64,000 nucleotides of DNA from Actinophytocola sp036402745 (GCF_036402745.1 NZ_DASWSJ010000124.1:1-64000), one strand, 5' to 3'. Positions 1-8,489 are shown, counted from the first letter of the stretch. Notes: generated by a model not told the origin, from the sequence alone. Made by a program: numbers and translations.

Positions 1-68
1 CGTCGGAGTACACCTGGCGCCGCACGGCCGAGCTGACGGTGGCCGCGTACCGCCGGGCCATGGGCTAA
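1..68 (+). CDS. C-terminal end of a probable GT4-type glycosyltransferase (5' end outside window)
   Basis: Only the last 21 codons are present (frame from base 3, TAA at 66-68). The peptide has the pattern W..TA..T..AYRRA, which closes many GT-B fold family 4 glycosyltransferases. The context agrees: dTDP-rhamnose genes and LCP cell-wall ligases follow within a few kb, so a rhamnosyl or similar sugar transferase for envelope polysaccharide is plausible. The last codon and stop lie inside the dispersed repeat that begins at base 62, so the repeat may have supplied this gene's stop. A 21-residue tail is thin evidence and the family call is inference. Confidence 0.45.
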   Translation, partial: SEYTWRRTAELTVAAYRRAMG

Positions 69-216
69 GGCCTGTCTCGTAGATCATCATGTGAAGTCCC
101 GCGCCGACCACCGGAACCTCAGGGGACCGTGACGACACCCAACCACCACCCACCCCGACACCCACACCATCCGCCGGAACGCAACGCACACTTTCAATCC
201 CGGGGAGGCGGACTAG
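62..216. repeat. 155-bp dispersed repeat, copy 1
   Basis: This stretch matches 30349-30503 over its full 155 bases with no gaps and 14 substitutions. All 14 are transitions in one direction (A or C here, G or T in the other copy). It starts GGGCTAAGGCCTGTCTCGTA and ends GGAGGCGGACTAG. I see no transposase gene and no convincing terminal inverted repeats. The left end reminds me of IS5-like element ends, but that is recall only. It fills the space between the glycosyltransferase stop and the next gene. It could be a relict mobile element or a structured noncoding element. Confidence 0.85.
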
Positions 217-239
217 GGCGCTTGTGAGAGGGTGCGGTC

Positions 240-1187
240 GTGGTAGACAGCCATGAGGCCAAGCGGATCGAGACCACCAACCACGAGCGCCAGACGCTCG
301 CCGCGAGCCGGGGGTGGGGCTTCTCGCCGGACGCGCCGGAACTGCTCGAGCGGTGGCCGCTGAAGCCGTTCACCGAGATCGGCGACAAGCGGCTGGTGTT
401 CGGTGTCGTGTCGGGCAACGCGGGCGGGATCGCGTTCACCGCGTTCGACTACCACCGCCGGCCCAAGGTCACCAACTGGCAGAAGCACGGCAAGACCACG
501 ATGTCGATCGACACCATCCTGATCGACACGGTGTGGGTGGTGAGCCTGCCGGGCGCGCTGCCGCGGTTCCAGGTCTTCGACAACGCGGAGCCCAACTTCG
601 ACGAGACGGGCACGGTGCCCCCGCAGACCGCCGACCCGAAGGTGAACCGCTCCTACCTCCTGGTCGAGACCGACCCGGCGGTGGCGACGCAGATGCTGAC
701 GCCCCAGGTGACGGCCGTGATGAAGCAGTTCAAGCTGCACAACTGGGCGGTGTCCGGGGCGGAGTTGCTGTGCGTGAAGCACCCGATCTTCGGCCGCGTG
801 AAGCCGGAGGAGCTGACCACGAAGGTGAGTGAGCTCGGACAGCTCATCGCCGCGCTGCCGCCGCACCTGTGGCAGCAGGGCACCCAGCAGTCCGCGCAGC
901 CACAGCCCGCGCAGCCTGCGCCGCCTCAGCCGTATCAGCAGCCCCCGCAATACCAGCAGCCGCAGCCGTACCAACCGCAATATCCGCCGCAGCCGCAATA
1001 CCCGGGCTATCCGCAACCGCAGCCGCAGTACGGCTATCCCCAGCCGGGCCATCCGCAGCAATACCCGCCCCAGCCCGGCTACCCCCAGCAGCCGTATCCC
1101 CAGCAGCCGTATCCGGGCCAGCCATATCCGGCACAGCCCCCACAGCCATACGGCCAGCCCGGCTACCCACCACCCGGCTACCGCTGA
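240..1187 (+). CDS. hypothetical protein with a long P/Q/Y-rich C-terminal tail
   Basis: Product of 315 residues, GTG start with GAGAGG about 8 nt upstream. Residues 1-205 form a compact soluble domain (GWGFSP near 25, AFDYHRR near 68, a VVSLPG strand near 102) of a kind found in actinobacterial proteins of unknown function. Residues 210-315 are a low-complexity tail of repeated QQPYP, PQYP and YPGQPY units. No signal peptide or membrane segment is visible, so it is probably cytoplasmic or peripherally attached. Such P/Q/Y tails often mediate self-association. It stands alone, pointing at the converging rmlD gene. I do not recognise a function. Confidence 0.8.
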   Translation: MVDSHEAKRIETTNHERQTLAASRGWGFSPDAPELLERWPLKPFTEIGDKRLVFGVVSGNAGGIAFTAFDYHRRPKVTNWQKHGKTTMSIDTILIDTVWVVSLPGALPRFQVFDNAEPNFDETGTVPPQTADPKVNRSYLLVETDPAVATQMLTPQVTAVMKQFKLHNWAVSGAELLCVKHPIFGRVKPEELTTKVSELGQLIAALPPHLWQQGTQQSAQPQPAQPAPPQPYQQPPQYQQPQPYQPQYPPQPQYPGYPQPQPQYGYPQPGHPQQYPPQPGYPQQPYPQQPYPGQPYPAQPPQPYGQPGYPPPGYR

Positions 1188-1256
1188 ATTCGCGCGCGGC
1201 CGATCTCCCGCATCCCTGCTGACCTGCCCGAACAGGCGGAGGCAGCACCGGGGGGC

Positions 1257-1317
1257 GTGGCCGCCGGCCCCCCGGTATCAATTCTACGGGCGGCCACCGA
1301 CAAAACCCCGCGCCGCC
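1257..1317. repeat. hairpin repeat between convergent genes, copy A
   Basis: The first 49 bases match 36873-36921 with seven mismatches; both copies contain CTACGG followed by CCACCGACAAAA. Copy A forms a perfect 9-bp stem (GTGGCCGCC with GGCGGCCAC) closing a loop of about 23 nt. Both copies lie between the 3' ends of two converging genes (here the gene at 240-1187 and rmlD) and in the same orientation. The position suggests a bidirectional terminator or transcription barrier, but there is no U-tract, so that role is inference. Confidence 0.6.
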
Positions 1318-1434
1318 AAGGAAACCATCCACAGCCGCGAGACAAGAGGCGGCCCGCAGGGCGAGACCAGCCGCCCGCTCGCCACCAAGTTCAGCCGAAG
1401 CAGGCCGCCGTCCCCAATCCGGCTGCGGCGTGCT

Positions 1435-1465
1435 CGTCAGTTGCCGTGCAGGGCGTCAGTTGCCG
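1435..1465. repeat. short tandem duplication spanning the rmlD stop codon
   Basis: The 12-mer CGTCAGTTGCCG occurs at 1435-1446 and again at 1454-1465, a 19-nt period. On the minus strand each copy reads as the end of rmlD (Gly-Asn-stop), so a second stop context lies just downstream of the real one. A similar stop-spanning duplication occurs at the end of lpdA (41246-41271). Confidence 0.7.
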
Positions 1466-2364
1466 CGGAGAGCGTCGCCGTGTTCGGCGAAGGCGGCGGT
1501 CAGTGCCTCGCGCCACGGGCGCAGCGGCTTCAGGCCCGCCTCCCGCCACTCCTCATCGGACAGCACCGAGTACGCCGGGCGCGGCGCCCGCCGGGGGAAC
1601 TCGTCGGACTTGCACGGCCGCACCCGCTTCGGGTCCAGGCCCAGCTCGCTGAACACGGCCCCGGCGAGCTCGAACCACGTGGTGGTCCCGGCGCCGGTCG
1701 CGTGGAGGATCCGCTCGGCCGGCGGGTCGGACCCGACAGCCCGGGCGGCCAGCTCGAGCAGACCGACGGCCAGATCCCCCGTCCACGTCGGCGAACCGCG
1801 CTGGTCGTCCACGACGGACAGCGTCTCGCGCTCGCCGGCGAGCCGGGCCATCGTCTTGACGAAGTTGTTGCCGTACGCGCCGTACACCCACGCCGTGCGC
1901 ACCACCCACGCCCGCGCGCCGGAGCCGAGCACGGCCTCCTCGCCGGCCGCCTTCGTCGCCCCGTAGACCGACCGCGGCGCGATGGGATCGCCGGTCCGGT
2001 AGGGACGGTCGGCGTCGCCGGCGAAGACGTAGTCCGTGGACACGTGCACCAGCGGCACGTCGTAGGCCGAGCACGCCGCGGCGAGCAGCCGGGGTCCGTC
2101 CGCGTTGAGCGCGAACGCCTTGGTGCGGTCGGACTCCGCGGCGTCGACCGCGGTGTAGGCGGCCGCGTTGATCACGACCGGGGGCACCGACGCCGCGGCG
2201 GCAGCGGCCGCGAGCGTCTTGACCGCCTCGATCACCGCGCCCGCGTTGGTGACGTCCAGCTCGGCCGAGCCCGGCGCCCGCACCTCGGCACCCGCCGGCG
2301 CGCGCGCCACCAGCTCGCGGCCGAGCTGCCCGGTCCCGCCGGGCACCAGGAGCGCGAGCGACAT
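1456..2364 (-). CDS. rmlD: dTDP-4-dehydrorhamnose reductase
   Basis: 302 residues, normal for RmlD. It catalyses the last step of dTDP-L-rhamnose synthesis, the NAD(P)H-dependent reduction of the 4-keto sugar, in the cytoplasm. Seen: N-terminal Rossmann motif (VPGGTGQLGRELV), the VINAAAYTAVDAAE segment, the VSTDYVFAGD strand and the catalytic Tyr/Lys pair in YGATKAAGE. The ATG lies one base after the rmlB stop, so the two are translationally coupled. The sugar feeds rhamnose into cell-wall linker or other glycans, in keeping with the adjacent LCP and glycosyltransferase genes. A small tandem duplication spans its stop codon. Confidence 0.95.
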   Translation of the reverse strand: MSLALLVPGGTGQLGRELVARAPAGAEVRAPGSAELDVTNAGAVIEAVKTLAAAAAAASVPPVVINAAAYTAVDAAESDRTKAFALNADGPRLLAAACSAYDVPLVHVSTDYVFAGDADRPYRTGDPIAPRSVYGATKAAGEEAVLGSGARAWVVRTAWVYGAYGNNFVKTMARLAGERETLSVVDDQRGSPTWTGDLAVGLLELAARAVGSDPPAERILHATGAGTTTWFELAGAVFSELGLDPKRVRPCKSDEFPRRAPRPAYSVLSDEEWREAGLKPLRPWREALTAAFAEHGDALRGN

Positions 2365-2365
2365 G

Positions 2366-3358
2366 TCAGTTCCCGGGGAGCTTCGCGCGGTCCTTCAGCG
2401 CCTCCCACCAGGCCCGGTTCTCCCGGTACCAGGCGATGGTGCTGGACAGACCCTCCTCGAAGGACATCAGCGGCCGGTAGCCCAGCTCGGCGGAGATCTT
2501 GGTGATGTCCACCGAGTAGCGCCGGTCGTGCGCCTTGCGGTCGGGCACCCGCTCGACCATGGACCAGTCCACCCCGAACGCCTCGAGCAGCTGCTCGGTG
2601 AGCTCGAGGTTGGTGAGCTCGGTGCCACCACCGATGTTGTAGATCTCGCCCGCCCGGCCGGCGTCGGCGACGAGCTGGATGCCCCAGCAGTGGTCGTCGA
2701 CGTGCAGCCAGTCACGCACGTTCTGGCCGTCGCCGTAGAGCGGGACCTTCTTGCCGTCCAGCAGGTTGGTGACGAACAGCGGGATGACCTTCTCGGGGAA
2801 CTGGTGCGGTCCGTAGTTGTTCGAGCACCGGGTGATGCACACGGGCAGCCCGTGGGTGCGGAAGAACGAGCGGGCGAGCAGGTCCGAGGACGCCTTCGAC
2901 GCCGAGTACGGCGAGTTCGGCTCCAGCGGGTGGGTCTCGGGCCACGAGCCCTCGTCGATCGAGCCGTAGACCTCGTCGGTGGAGACGTGCACGAACTTGC
3001 CGACCTCGGCGTCCACCGCGGCCTGCAGCAGCGTCTGGGTGCCGACCACGTTGGTCATCACGAAGTCCGCGGCACCGAGGATGGAGCGATCCACATGCGA
3101 CTCGGCGGCGAAGTGGACGACCAGGTCGGTGCCCGGCATCAGCTCGCGGACCAGCTCACGGTCGCAGATGTCGCCGCGCACGAAGCGCAACCGCGGGTGG
3201 TCCTTCACGGACTCGAGGTTGGCCTCACTACCCGCGTAGGTGAGCTTGTCGAGCACGACCACCTCGGCGTCGGCCAGCGTGGCATAGGCGCCACCCAGTA
3301 CCTTCCGGACGTAGTGCGATCCGATGAAACCGGCGCCACCGGTGACCAACACCCGCAT
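2366..3358 (-). CDS. rmlB: dTDP-glucose 4,6-dehydratase
   Basis: 330 residues from the ATG at 3358, preceded by GGTGGAGC at good spacing; longer in-frame starts lack a ribosome site. It converts dTDP-glucose to dTDP-4-keto-6-deoxyglucose with bound NAD+. Seen: TGGAGFIGSHYV at the N-terminus, HFAAESHVDRSI, VSTDEVYGS, catalytic YSASK, and the NNYGPHQFPEK substrate loop typical of RmlB rather than other SDR epimerases. It is first in the rmlB-rmlD operon and divergent from the LCP gene at 3502, leaving 143 bp for both promoters. RmlA and RmlC are not in the window. Confidence 0.96.
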   Translation of the reverse strand: MRVLVTGGAGFIGSHYVRKVLGGAYATLADAEVVVLDKLTYAGSEANLESVKDHPRLRFVRGDICDRELVRELMPGTDLVVHFAAESHVDRSILGAADFVMTNVVGTQTLLQAAVDAEVGKFVHVSTDEVYGSIDEGSWPETHPLEPNSPYSASKASSDLLARSFFRTHGLPVCITRCSNNYGPHQFPEKVIPLFVTNLLDGKKVPLYGDGQNVRDWLHVDDHCWGIQLVADAGRAGEIYNIGGGTELTNLELTEQLLEAFGVDWSMVERVPDRKAHDRRYSVDITKISAELGYRPLMSFEEGLSSTIAWYRENRAWWEALKDRAKLPGN

Positions 3359-3501
3359 AGAAGCTCCACCAATTCCTTCACTCGGAGATAAACCCGCAAG
3401 GGGCACTATTGCGTCCTAATCGATAGCGAGACCGCGGCCACCGGGGTCACGTCTCGGTATCCTACTGGTCAAGTTCCGTCGGGGGACGGGGAGGAGCGTG
3501 C

Positions 3502-5103
3502 GTGGAAGAACGTACGCAGGTGCTGGCTGCTCACCCGCGGGCGCCCAGCGGCTGGCGAAGGACCGGCCGTTACACCGGTCGCTCGGTGGCCGCGCTCGCG
3601 TCGGTGGCGGTGCTCGGCACCATGGGTTACGGCTGGTGGGCGGTCGGTGACGTCAACGCGGGGACCGTCACCACCGAGGTGATCCCCAAGGAGGTCCAGG
3701 ACCAGCGCGTCCCGCTCGACGGCGCGGTGGACATGCTGCTGGTCGGCATCGACAGCCGCATCGACGCCTACGGCAACCCGCTGCCCCGCCAGGTGCTCGA
3801 CATGCTCCACGCCGGCATCAGCGACGGCGAGCGCAACACCGACACCATGATCCTGGTGCACATCCCCGTCGACGGCACCCGCGCGGTCGCCATCTCCTTC
3901 CCGCGCGACTCCTGGGTCCAGCTCGCCGGCGACTTCGGCCACCACCGGCTCAACTCCGCGTTCGCCTACGCCTACAACGACGCCCGGGAGCGGCTGGCCA
4001 ACACGGCACCCAACGAGAAGGAACTCGGCGCGCAGGCCACCGTCGAGGGCCGCAAGAACCTGATCAACACCGTGCAGGCGCTCATCGGCGAGGCGGTCAC
4101 GATCGACCGCTACGCGGAGGTCAACCTGGCGAGCTTCTACGAGGTCACCAAGGCCATCGGCGGCGTGGAGGTGTGCCTGAACCAGGCCGCCCACGACCCG
4201 AAGTCGGGCGCCAACTTCACGAAGGGCCCGCAGACCATCGCCGGCGCGCAGGCGCTCGCGTTCGTCCGCCAGCGCTACGGCCTCAAGAACGGCGACCTCG
4301 ACCGGATCGTGCGCCAGCAGGCGTTCCTCGGGGCGCTCGCCGACAAGGTGCTCTCGGCCGACATGCTCACCAGCCCGGGCAAGGTTCGCGAGCTGATCAC
4401 GGCGGTGCAGAAGTCGGTCGTGCTGTCCACCGGCTGGCAGCTGTCGACGTTCGCCGCGCAGATGTCCGGCCTGTCCGCGGGCGGCATCGACTTCTACACC
4501 ATCCCCACGCTGGGCGACGCCAAGATCGGCGGCGCCGACGTGCTCCGGGTCGACCCGGACCAGGTGGCGGCGTTCGTGAAGTCGCTCACCACCGACGCGT
4601 CCACGACGAGCTCGTCGGCCCCGCCATCGAGCGCGTCCGACCCGGTGCCCGGCACCACGTCGACGGCGAGCAGCACGCCGGACGAGGGCAACCGGCCGTC
4701 GCTGGGCCTGGTCACCGTCGACGTGCGCAACGGCTCGAACACCTCGGGCCTGGCCGCCACCGTGCGGGACAGCCTCGTCGAGAAGGGCTTCAACCCAGGG
4801 CAGCTCGGCGACTCCGCCGTGCGCAGCCGGTCGGTGATCCGGTTCGCGCCGGGCGAGCAGAACCTCGCGCAGTACGTGGCCGACGAGCTGGGCGTGCCGT
4901 TCCAGCTGCAGGAGGACGTCAACCAGCAGACCAACCGGCTCTCGATCGTGCTGGGCCTGGACTACCAGCCGCCGGCCGCGGGCCTCTCCGGCCACGGCCT
5001 GGTGACGACGGGCCAGCCGTCGAGCTCGCCCAGCCAGCCCCCCTCGTCGGGCACCAAGCCGCCGCCCCAGCTGAACGCTTCCGGCCTGAACTGTGTGAAC
5101 TGA
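3502..5103 (+). CDS. LCP-family cell-wall glycopolymer ligase with LytR_C domain
   Basis: 533 residues, GTG start with GGGGAGGA upstream. Layout: short cytoplasmic N-terminus, one membrane segment at about 28-48, extracellular LCP domain at about 75-345, S/T/P-rich linker at 365-400, then a LytR_C-type domain at about 405-495 and a proline/serine tail. LCP proteins move lipid-linked glycopolymers (arabinogalactan, teichoic-type) to peptidoglycan outside the membrane. Family residues are visible: ISFPRDSWV, RYAEV, and FVRQRYGLKNGDLDR with the conserved arginines. The neighbours rmlBD would supply the rhamnose of an arabinogalactan linker, so this is a candidate linker ligase. Its exact substrate is inference. 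Confidence 0.93.
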   Translation: MEERTQVLAAHPRAPSGWRRTGRYTGRSVAALASVAVLGTMGYGWWAVGDVNAGTVTTEVIPKEVQDQRVPLDGAVDMLLVGIDSRIDAYGNPLPRQVLDMLHAGISDGERNTDTMILVHIPVDGTRAVAISFPRDSWVQLAGDFGHHRLNSAFAYAYNDARERLANTAPNEKELGAQATVEGRKNLINTVQALIGEAVTIDRYAEVNLASFYEVTKAIGGVEVCLNQAAHDPKSGANFTKGPQTIAGAQALAFVRQRYGLKNGDLDRIVRQQAFLGALADKVLSADMLTSPGKVRELITAVQKSVVLSTGWQLSTFAAQMSGLSAGGIDFYTIPTLGDAKIGGADVLRVDPDQVAAFVKSLTTDASTTSSSAPPSSASDPVPGTTSTASSTPDEGNRPSLGLVTVDVRNGSNTSGLAATVRDSLVEKGFNPGQLGDSAVRSRSVIRFAPGEQNLAQYVADELGVPFQLQEDVNQQTNRLSIVLGLDYQPPAAGLSGHGLVTTGQPSSSPSQPPSSGTKPPPQLNASGLNCVN

Positions 5104-5228
5104 CTCCTGCGTGACCCAGGTGACGGAAACATCCTCCATGCGGTGGACGACAGCCCAAGGAGGGCGGATCCGTCGGTGTCATTGGCTAGCCTGAGCCGGG
5201 GGTCCATCGCGCGGGGGAGGTGAGCTGG

Positions 5229-6539
5229 GTGCCGGACGAGTCCGGAGTCGACGAGCCGACCACCTATGCCGCCGCCGTCGGGTCGGTGCGCCGCTGGCCC
5301 GACGACGACCTCGAGGATCCCGCGCACGACGACGAGCCGGAGCCCGCGCCCGTCCGGCCGCGGCGCCGGGTGTCGCCGGTGCTGGTGCTGGGCCGGGTGC
5401 TCGTGGGGCTGGTGTCCGCGGTCGCGCTCGCCGCCATGTCGATGGTCTACCTGCGCATCGGCGAGCTGGACAGCAGCAAGAACACCACCGACGCGGTCGC
5501 CGACGCGCAGCAGGGCAAGGACGCGCCCCCGCCGGACGACGGCGCCAACGACATCCTCATCGTGGGCAACGACAGCCGCACGGACATGCAGGGCCATCCG
5601 CTGTCGGCCAAGCTGCTCAAGGAGCTGCGCACCGAGGCCACCCAGACGCTCAACACGGACACGCTGATCCTGCTGCGCATCCCCCGCGACGGCGGCCGGG
5701 GCGCGGCCATCTCGATCCCCCGCGACACGTCGGTGCGGGTCCCGGGCCTGGGGCGGGACGAGAAGATCAACGGCGCGTTCGGCATCACGAAGGCGCGCAC
5801 CGCCGAGAAGCTGGTCAACGAGGGCGAGAAGGACCGGGCCAAGATCGAGCGGCTGTCCGACGACGCCGGGCGCACCGCGCTGATCCAGACCGTGCAGGTG
5901 CTCACCGGCGTGCGCGTCGACCACTACACCGAGGTGAGCCTGTACGGGTTCTACCTGCTCACCGAGGTCATCGACGGCGTGGACGTGTGCCTCAAGCGGT
6001 CCACGAGCGACCCGGACTCGGGGGCGTCGTTCGCGGCCGGGCCGCAGACCGTGCGCGGGGGTGACGCGGTGTCGTTCGTGCGGCAGCGCAAGAACCTGCC
6101 GCGCGGGGACCTCGACCGGATCGTGCGGCAGCAGACGTTCCTGTCGGCGGCGATGAACAAGGTCCTCTCCGGCGACCTGCTCACCAACAACGCCAAGCTC
6201 AACGCGCTGGAGGACGCGGTGTCCAAGACCGTGGTGATGGACGCCGGGCTGCACTTCCTCGAGCTGGTCAACCAGGCGCAGGTGCTGGCCACCGGGCAGG
6301 TTCGGTTCGTCACGATCCCGGTCACCGGGGTGGGGGCGCGCAACGACCGGGGGCAGAGCATCATCACGGTCGACATCCCGGCGGTGCACGACTACGTGGC
6401 GGGGCTGGTCACCAGCACGCCGCCACCGGCCGCACCGCCGGCCACCTCGCCGCCGGCCAAGTTCGGCGGGTCGCGGCCGCTGGACCTGACCGCGCCCGCC
6501 GCGGCCTCGGCTCGCGTCGCCGTGCCGTGCGTGTACTGA
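5229..6539 (+). CDS. LCP-family cell-wall glycopolymer ligase (second copy)
   Basis: 436 residues. I chose the GTG at 5229 because GGGGGAGG ends about 8 nt before it; a GTG at 5220 would overlap that site. One membrane segment at about residues 55-78 is followed by the LCP domain (ISIPRDTSV, HYTEVSLYGF, FVRQRKNLPRGDLDR). It has a short proline/alanine-rich end instead of the LytR_C domain of its upstream neighbour. The two genes are in tandem 125 bp apart and clearly homologous, so they probably arose by duplication and may be partly redundant, as LCP sets in other actinomycetes are. Confidence 0.92.
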   Translation: MPDESGVDEPTTYAAAVGSVRRWPDDDLEDPAHDDEPEPAPVRPRRRVSPVLVLGRVLVGLVSAVALAAMSMVYLRIGELDSSKNTTDAVADAQQGKDAPPPDDGANDILIVGNDSRTDMQGHPLSAKLLKELRTEATQTLNTDTLILLRIPRDGGRGAAISIPRDTSVRVPGLGRDEKINGAFGITKARTAEKLVNEGEKDRAKIERLSDDAGRTALIQTVQVLTGVRVDHYTEVSLYGFYLLTEVIDGVDVCLKRSTSDPDSGASFAAGPQTVRGGDAVSFVRQRKNLPRGDLDRIVRQQTFLSAAMNKVLSGDLLTNNAKLNALEDAVSKTVVMDAGLHFLELVNQAQVLATGQVRFVTIPVTGVGARNDRGQSIITVDIPAVHDYVAGLVTSTPPPAAPPATSPPAKFGGSRPLDLTAPAAASARVAVPCVY

Positions 6540-6555
6540 TCGTTTGGGAGTTCGC

Positions 6556-7260
6556 TTGAGCCTCACCGAGACGCTGCTGCGGCCCTACGCCGGGTCGCCC
6601 GCCCGGCCGCTGGTCACCCACTACGACGACGCCGCGGGCACGCGGGTCGAGCTGTCGGTGGCGACGCTGCGGAACTGGGCGGCGAAAACGGCCAACTGGC
6701 TGGTCGAGGAGCACGACGTCGAGCCGGGTGACCGGGTGGCCACGCTGCTGCCGGCGCACTGGCAGACGGCCGGGGTGCTGCTGGGTGCGTGGTGGTGCGG
6801 TGCCGAGGTGGTGGCCGACCCGCTCGATGTATCGGTGGCCTTCGTCCCCCCGGGCGGCTCGGCGGCCGGCGCGCGGGCCGTGGCCGCGGTGTCCCTGGAC
6901 CCGATGGGCCGCGACCTGCGCGGCGACGTGCCCACCGGGGTCGTCGACTACATCGCGGAGGCCCGCCTCCACGGCGACGACTTCCTCGCGCCGGCCCCGG
7001 TTCCCGGCGACACCCCGTGCCTGGCCGGGTCCACAGTGGACTCCATCCTCGCGGCGGCCCGCCGGCGCGCGGAGACCGAGGAGCTGACGGCATCCTCGCG
7101 TGTTCTGTCCACACTGGACTGGACGGTCCCCGAGGGCGTGCTGGCCGGGCTCGTCTCGGTGCTGGCCGCGGGTGCCTCGCTGGTCCAGGTGACCAACCCG
7201 GACCCCGACCTCGTGACCAAGCACGCCGACACCGAACGCGTGACGGTCACGCTCACCTGA
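6556..7260 (+). CDS. TIGR03089-family protein, acyl-CoA-synthetase N-terminal-like
   Basis: 234 residues. TTG at 6556 is preferred: TTGGGAG precedes it by about 5 nt and the product then begins with SLTETLL, as family members do. The protein resembles the first third of ANL-superfamily adenylating enzymes (THYDDAAGTRVELS, NWLVEE, PGDRVATLLPAHWQTAGVLLG), but the adenylation core and its phosphate-binding loop are absent, so it is not expected to be an active ligase. It follows the LCP gene by 16 bp and is probably cotranscribed. This actinobacterial family often accompanies LCP genes; its job is unknown. It contains two GTCCA-N3-TGGAC palindromes (7029, 7107). Confidence 0.85.
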   Translation: MSLTETLLRPYAGSPARPLVTHYDDAAGTRVELSVATLRNWAAKTANWLVEEHDVEPGDRVATLLPAHWQTAGVLLGAWWCGAEVVADPLDVSVAFVPPGGSAAGARAVAAVSLDPMGRDLRGDVPTGVVDYIAEARLHGDDFLAPAPVPGDTPCLAGSTVDSILAAARRRAETEELTASSRVLSTLDWTVPEGVLAGLVSVLAAGASLVQVTNPDPDLVTKHADTERVTVTLT

Positions 7261-7261
7261 C

Positions 7262-7295
7262 GACCCGGCCCTGAGCGCGTCCGCGCGTCCGGGTC
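7262..7295. terminator. bidirectional terminator-like hairpin
   Basis: GACCCGG (7262-7268) pairs perfectly with CCGGGTC (7289-7295) around a 20-nt GC-rich loop that holds further GCGCG pairing. It fills the gap between the converging TIGR03089 and acyl-CoA dehydrogenase genes and overlaps the latter's stop. No U-tract is present, as is usual in this GC range. Confidence 0.55.
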
Positions 7296-8448
7296 AGCCC
7301 TTGAGCAGGGCGCGGGCCATGACCATGCGCTGGATCTGGTTGGTGCCCTCGTAGATCTGGGTGATCTTGGCGTCGCGCATCATGCGTTCCACCGGGAAGT
7401 CCTTCGTGTAGCCGGCGCCGCCGAAGAGCTGGACCGCGTCGGTGGTGACCTCCATGGCGATGTCGGAGGCGTAGGTCTTCGCGGCGGAGGCGATGAAGCC
7501 CGCGCGCTTGTCGCCGCGCTCGGAGGCGGCGGCGGAGGTGTAGACGAGGTGCCGGGCCGCCTCGATCTTCATGCCCATGTCGGCGATCATGAACTGCACG
7601 CCCTGGAAGTCGGCGATGCGCTGGCCGAACTGGCGGCGGTCCTTGACGTAGGCGAGCGACGCGTCGAGGGCGCCCTGGGCGATGCCCACCGCCTGGGCAC
7701 CGATCGTGGGGCGGGTGTGGTCGAGGGTGCGCAGCGCGGTCTTGAGGCCGGTCCCCGGCTCGCCGATGATGCGGTCGGCGGGGATGACGCAGTTCTCGAA
7801 GTAGATCTCGCAGGTCGGCGAGCCCTTGATGCCGAGCTTGCGCTCCTTCGGGCCCACGGTGAAGCCGGGGTCGTCCTTGTGGACCACGAACGCGGAGATG
7901 CCGGCGGCCTTCTTCTCGGCGTTCGGGTCGGTCACGACCATCACCGTGTACCAGGTGGACTCGCCCGCGTTGGTGATCCACGCCTTGGTGCCGTTGAGCA
8001 CCCAGGTGTCGCCGTCGCGCGCGGCCCGGGCGCGCATCGACGCGGTGTCCGAGCCGGCCTCGCGCTCGGACAGCGCGTAGGACGCCGACGCCTCGCCCGA
8101 CGCGATCGACGGCAGGACCAGCTTCTTCACCTCTTCGGAGCCCGACAGGATGATCGGCTGGGTGCCGAGCTTATTGACCGCCGGGATGAGCGAGGCCGAC
8201 GCATCGACCCGGGCGACCTCCTCGATGACGATGCACGCGGCGATGGCGTCCGCGCCCTGGCCGTCGTACTCCTCGGGCACGTGCACCGCGTTGAAACCAG
8301 CGCGTGCCAGCGCGTCGCGCGCCTCCGCCGGGTACCGCTCGTGCTCGTCGACCTCGGCGGCGTGGGGCGCGATCTCCTTCTCCGCGAGCGCCCGCACCGC
8401 CTCGCGCAGCGCCTCGTGCTCCTCGCTCAGCTGGTACTGGCCCTCCAC
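7294..8448 (-). CDS. acyl-CoA dehydrogenase
   Basis: 384 residues from the GTG at 8448, which has AGGAGG 8 nt upstream; longer in-frame starts have none. It is a FAD enzyme that oxidises acyl-CoA to trans-2-enoyl-CoA and passes electrons to ETF. Seen: helical N-domain, YALSEREAGSD, WITNAGES, KLGIKGSPT, QFGQRIADFQ, and the C-terminal YEGTNQIQRMV, whose Glu is the usual catalytic base of short- and medium-chain types. Substrate chain length cannot be told from this. It lies upstream of nothing obvious and 41 bp downstream of purE. Confidence 0.94.
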   Translation of the reverse strand: MEGQYQLSEEHEALREAVRALAEKEIAPHAAEVDEHERYPAEARDALARAGFNAVHVPEEYDGQGADAIAACIVIEEVARVDASASLIPAVNKLGTQPIILSGSEEVKKLVLPSIASGEASASYALSEREAGSDTASMRARAARDGDTWVLNGTKAWITNAGESTWYTVMVVTDPNAEKKAAGISAFVVHKDDPGFTVGPKERKLGIKGSPTCEIYFENCVIPADRIIGEPGTGLKTALRTLDHTRPTIGAQAVGIAQGALDASLAYVKDRRQFGQRIADFQGVQFMIADMGMKIEAARHLVYTSAAASERGDKRAGFIASAAKTYASDIAMEVTTDAVQLFGGAGYTKDFPVERMMRDAKITQIYEGTNQIQRMVMARALLKG

Positions 8449-8489
8449 CGTCGCCACCTCCTGGTGCGCATACCCGTAACACACAGATG

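Noticed and set aside
62..216. Intact insertion sequence
   Set aside because: Only 155 bp, no transposase and no clear terminal inverted repeats or target duplications.
7262..7295. Riboswitch or T-box leader
   Set aside because: It is a simple inverted repeat between converging gene ends, with no downstream gene start to control.
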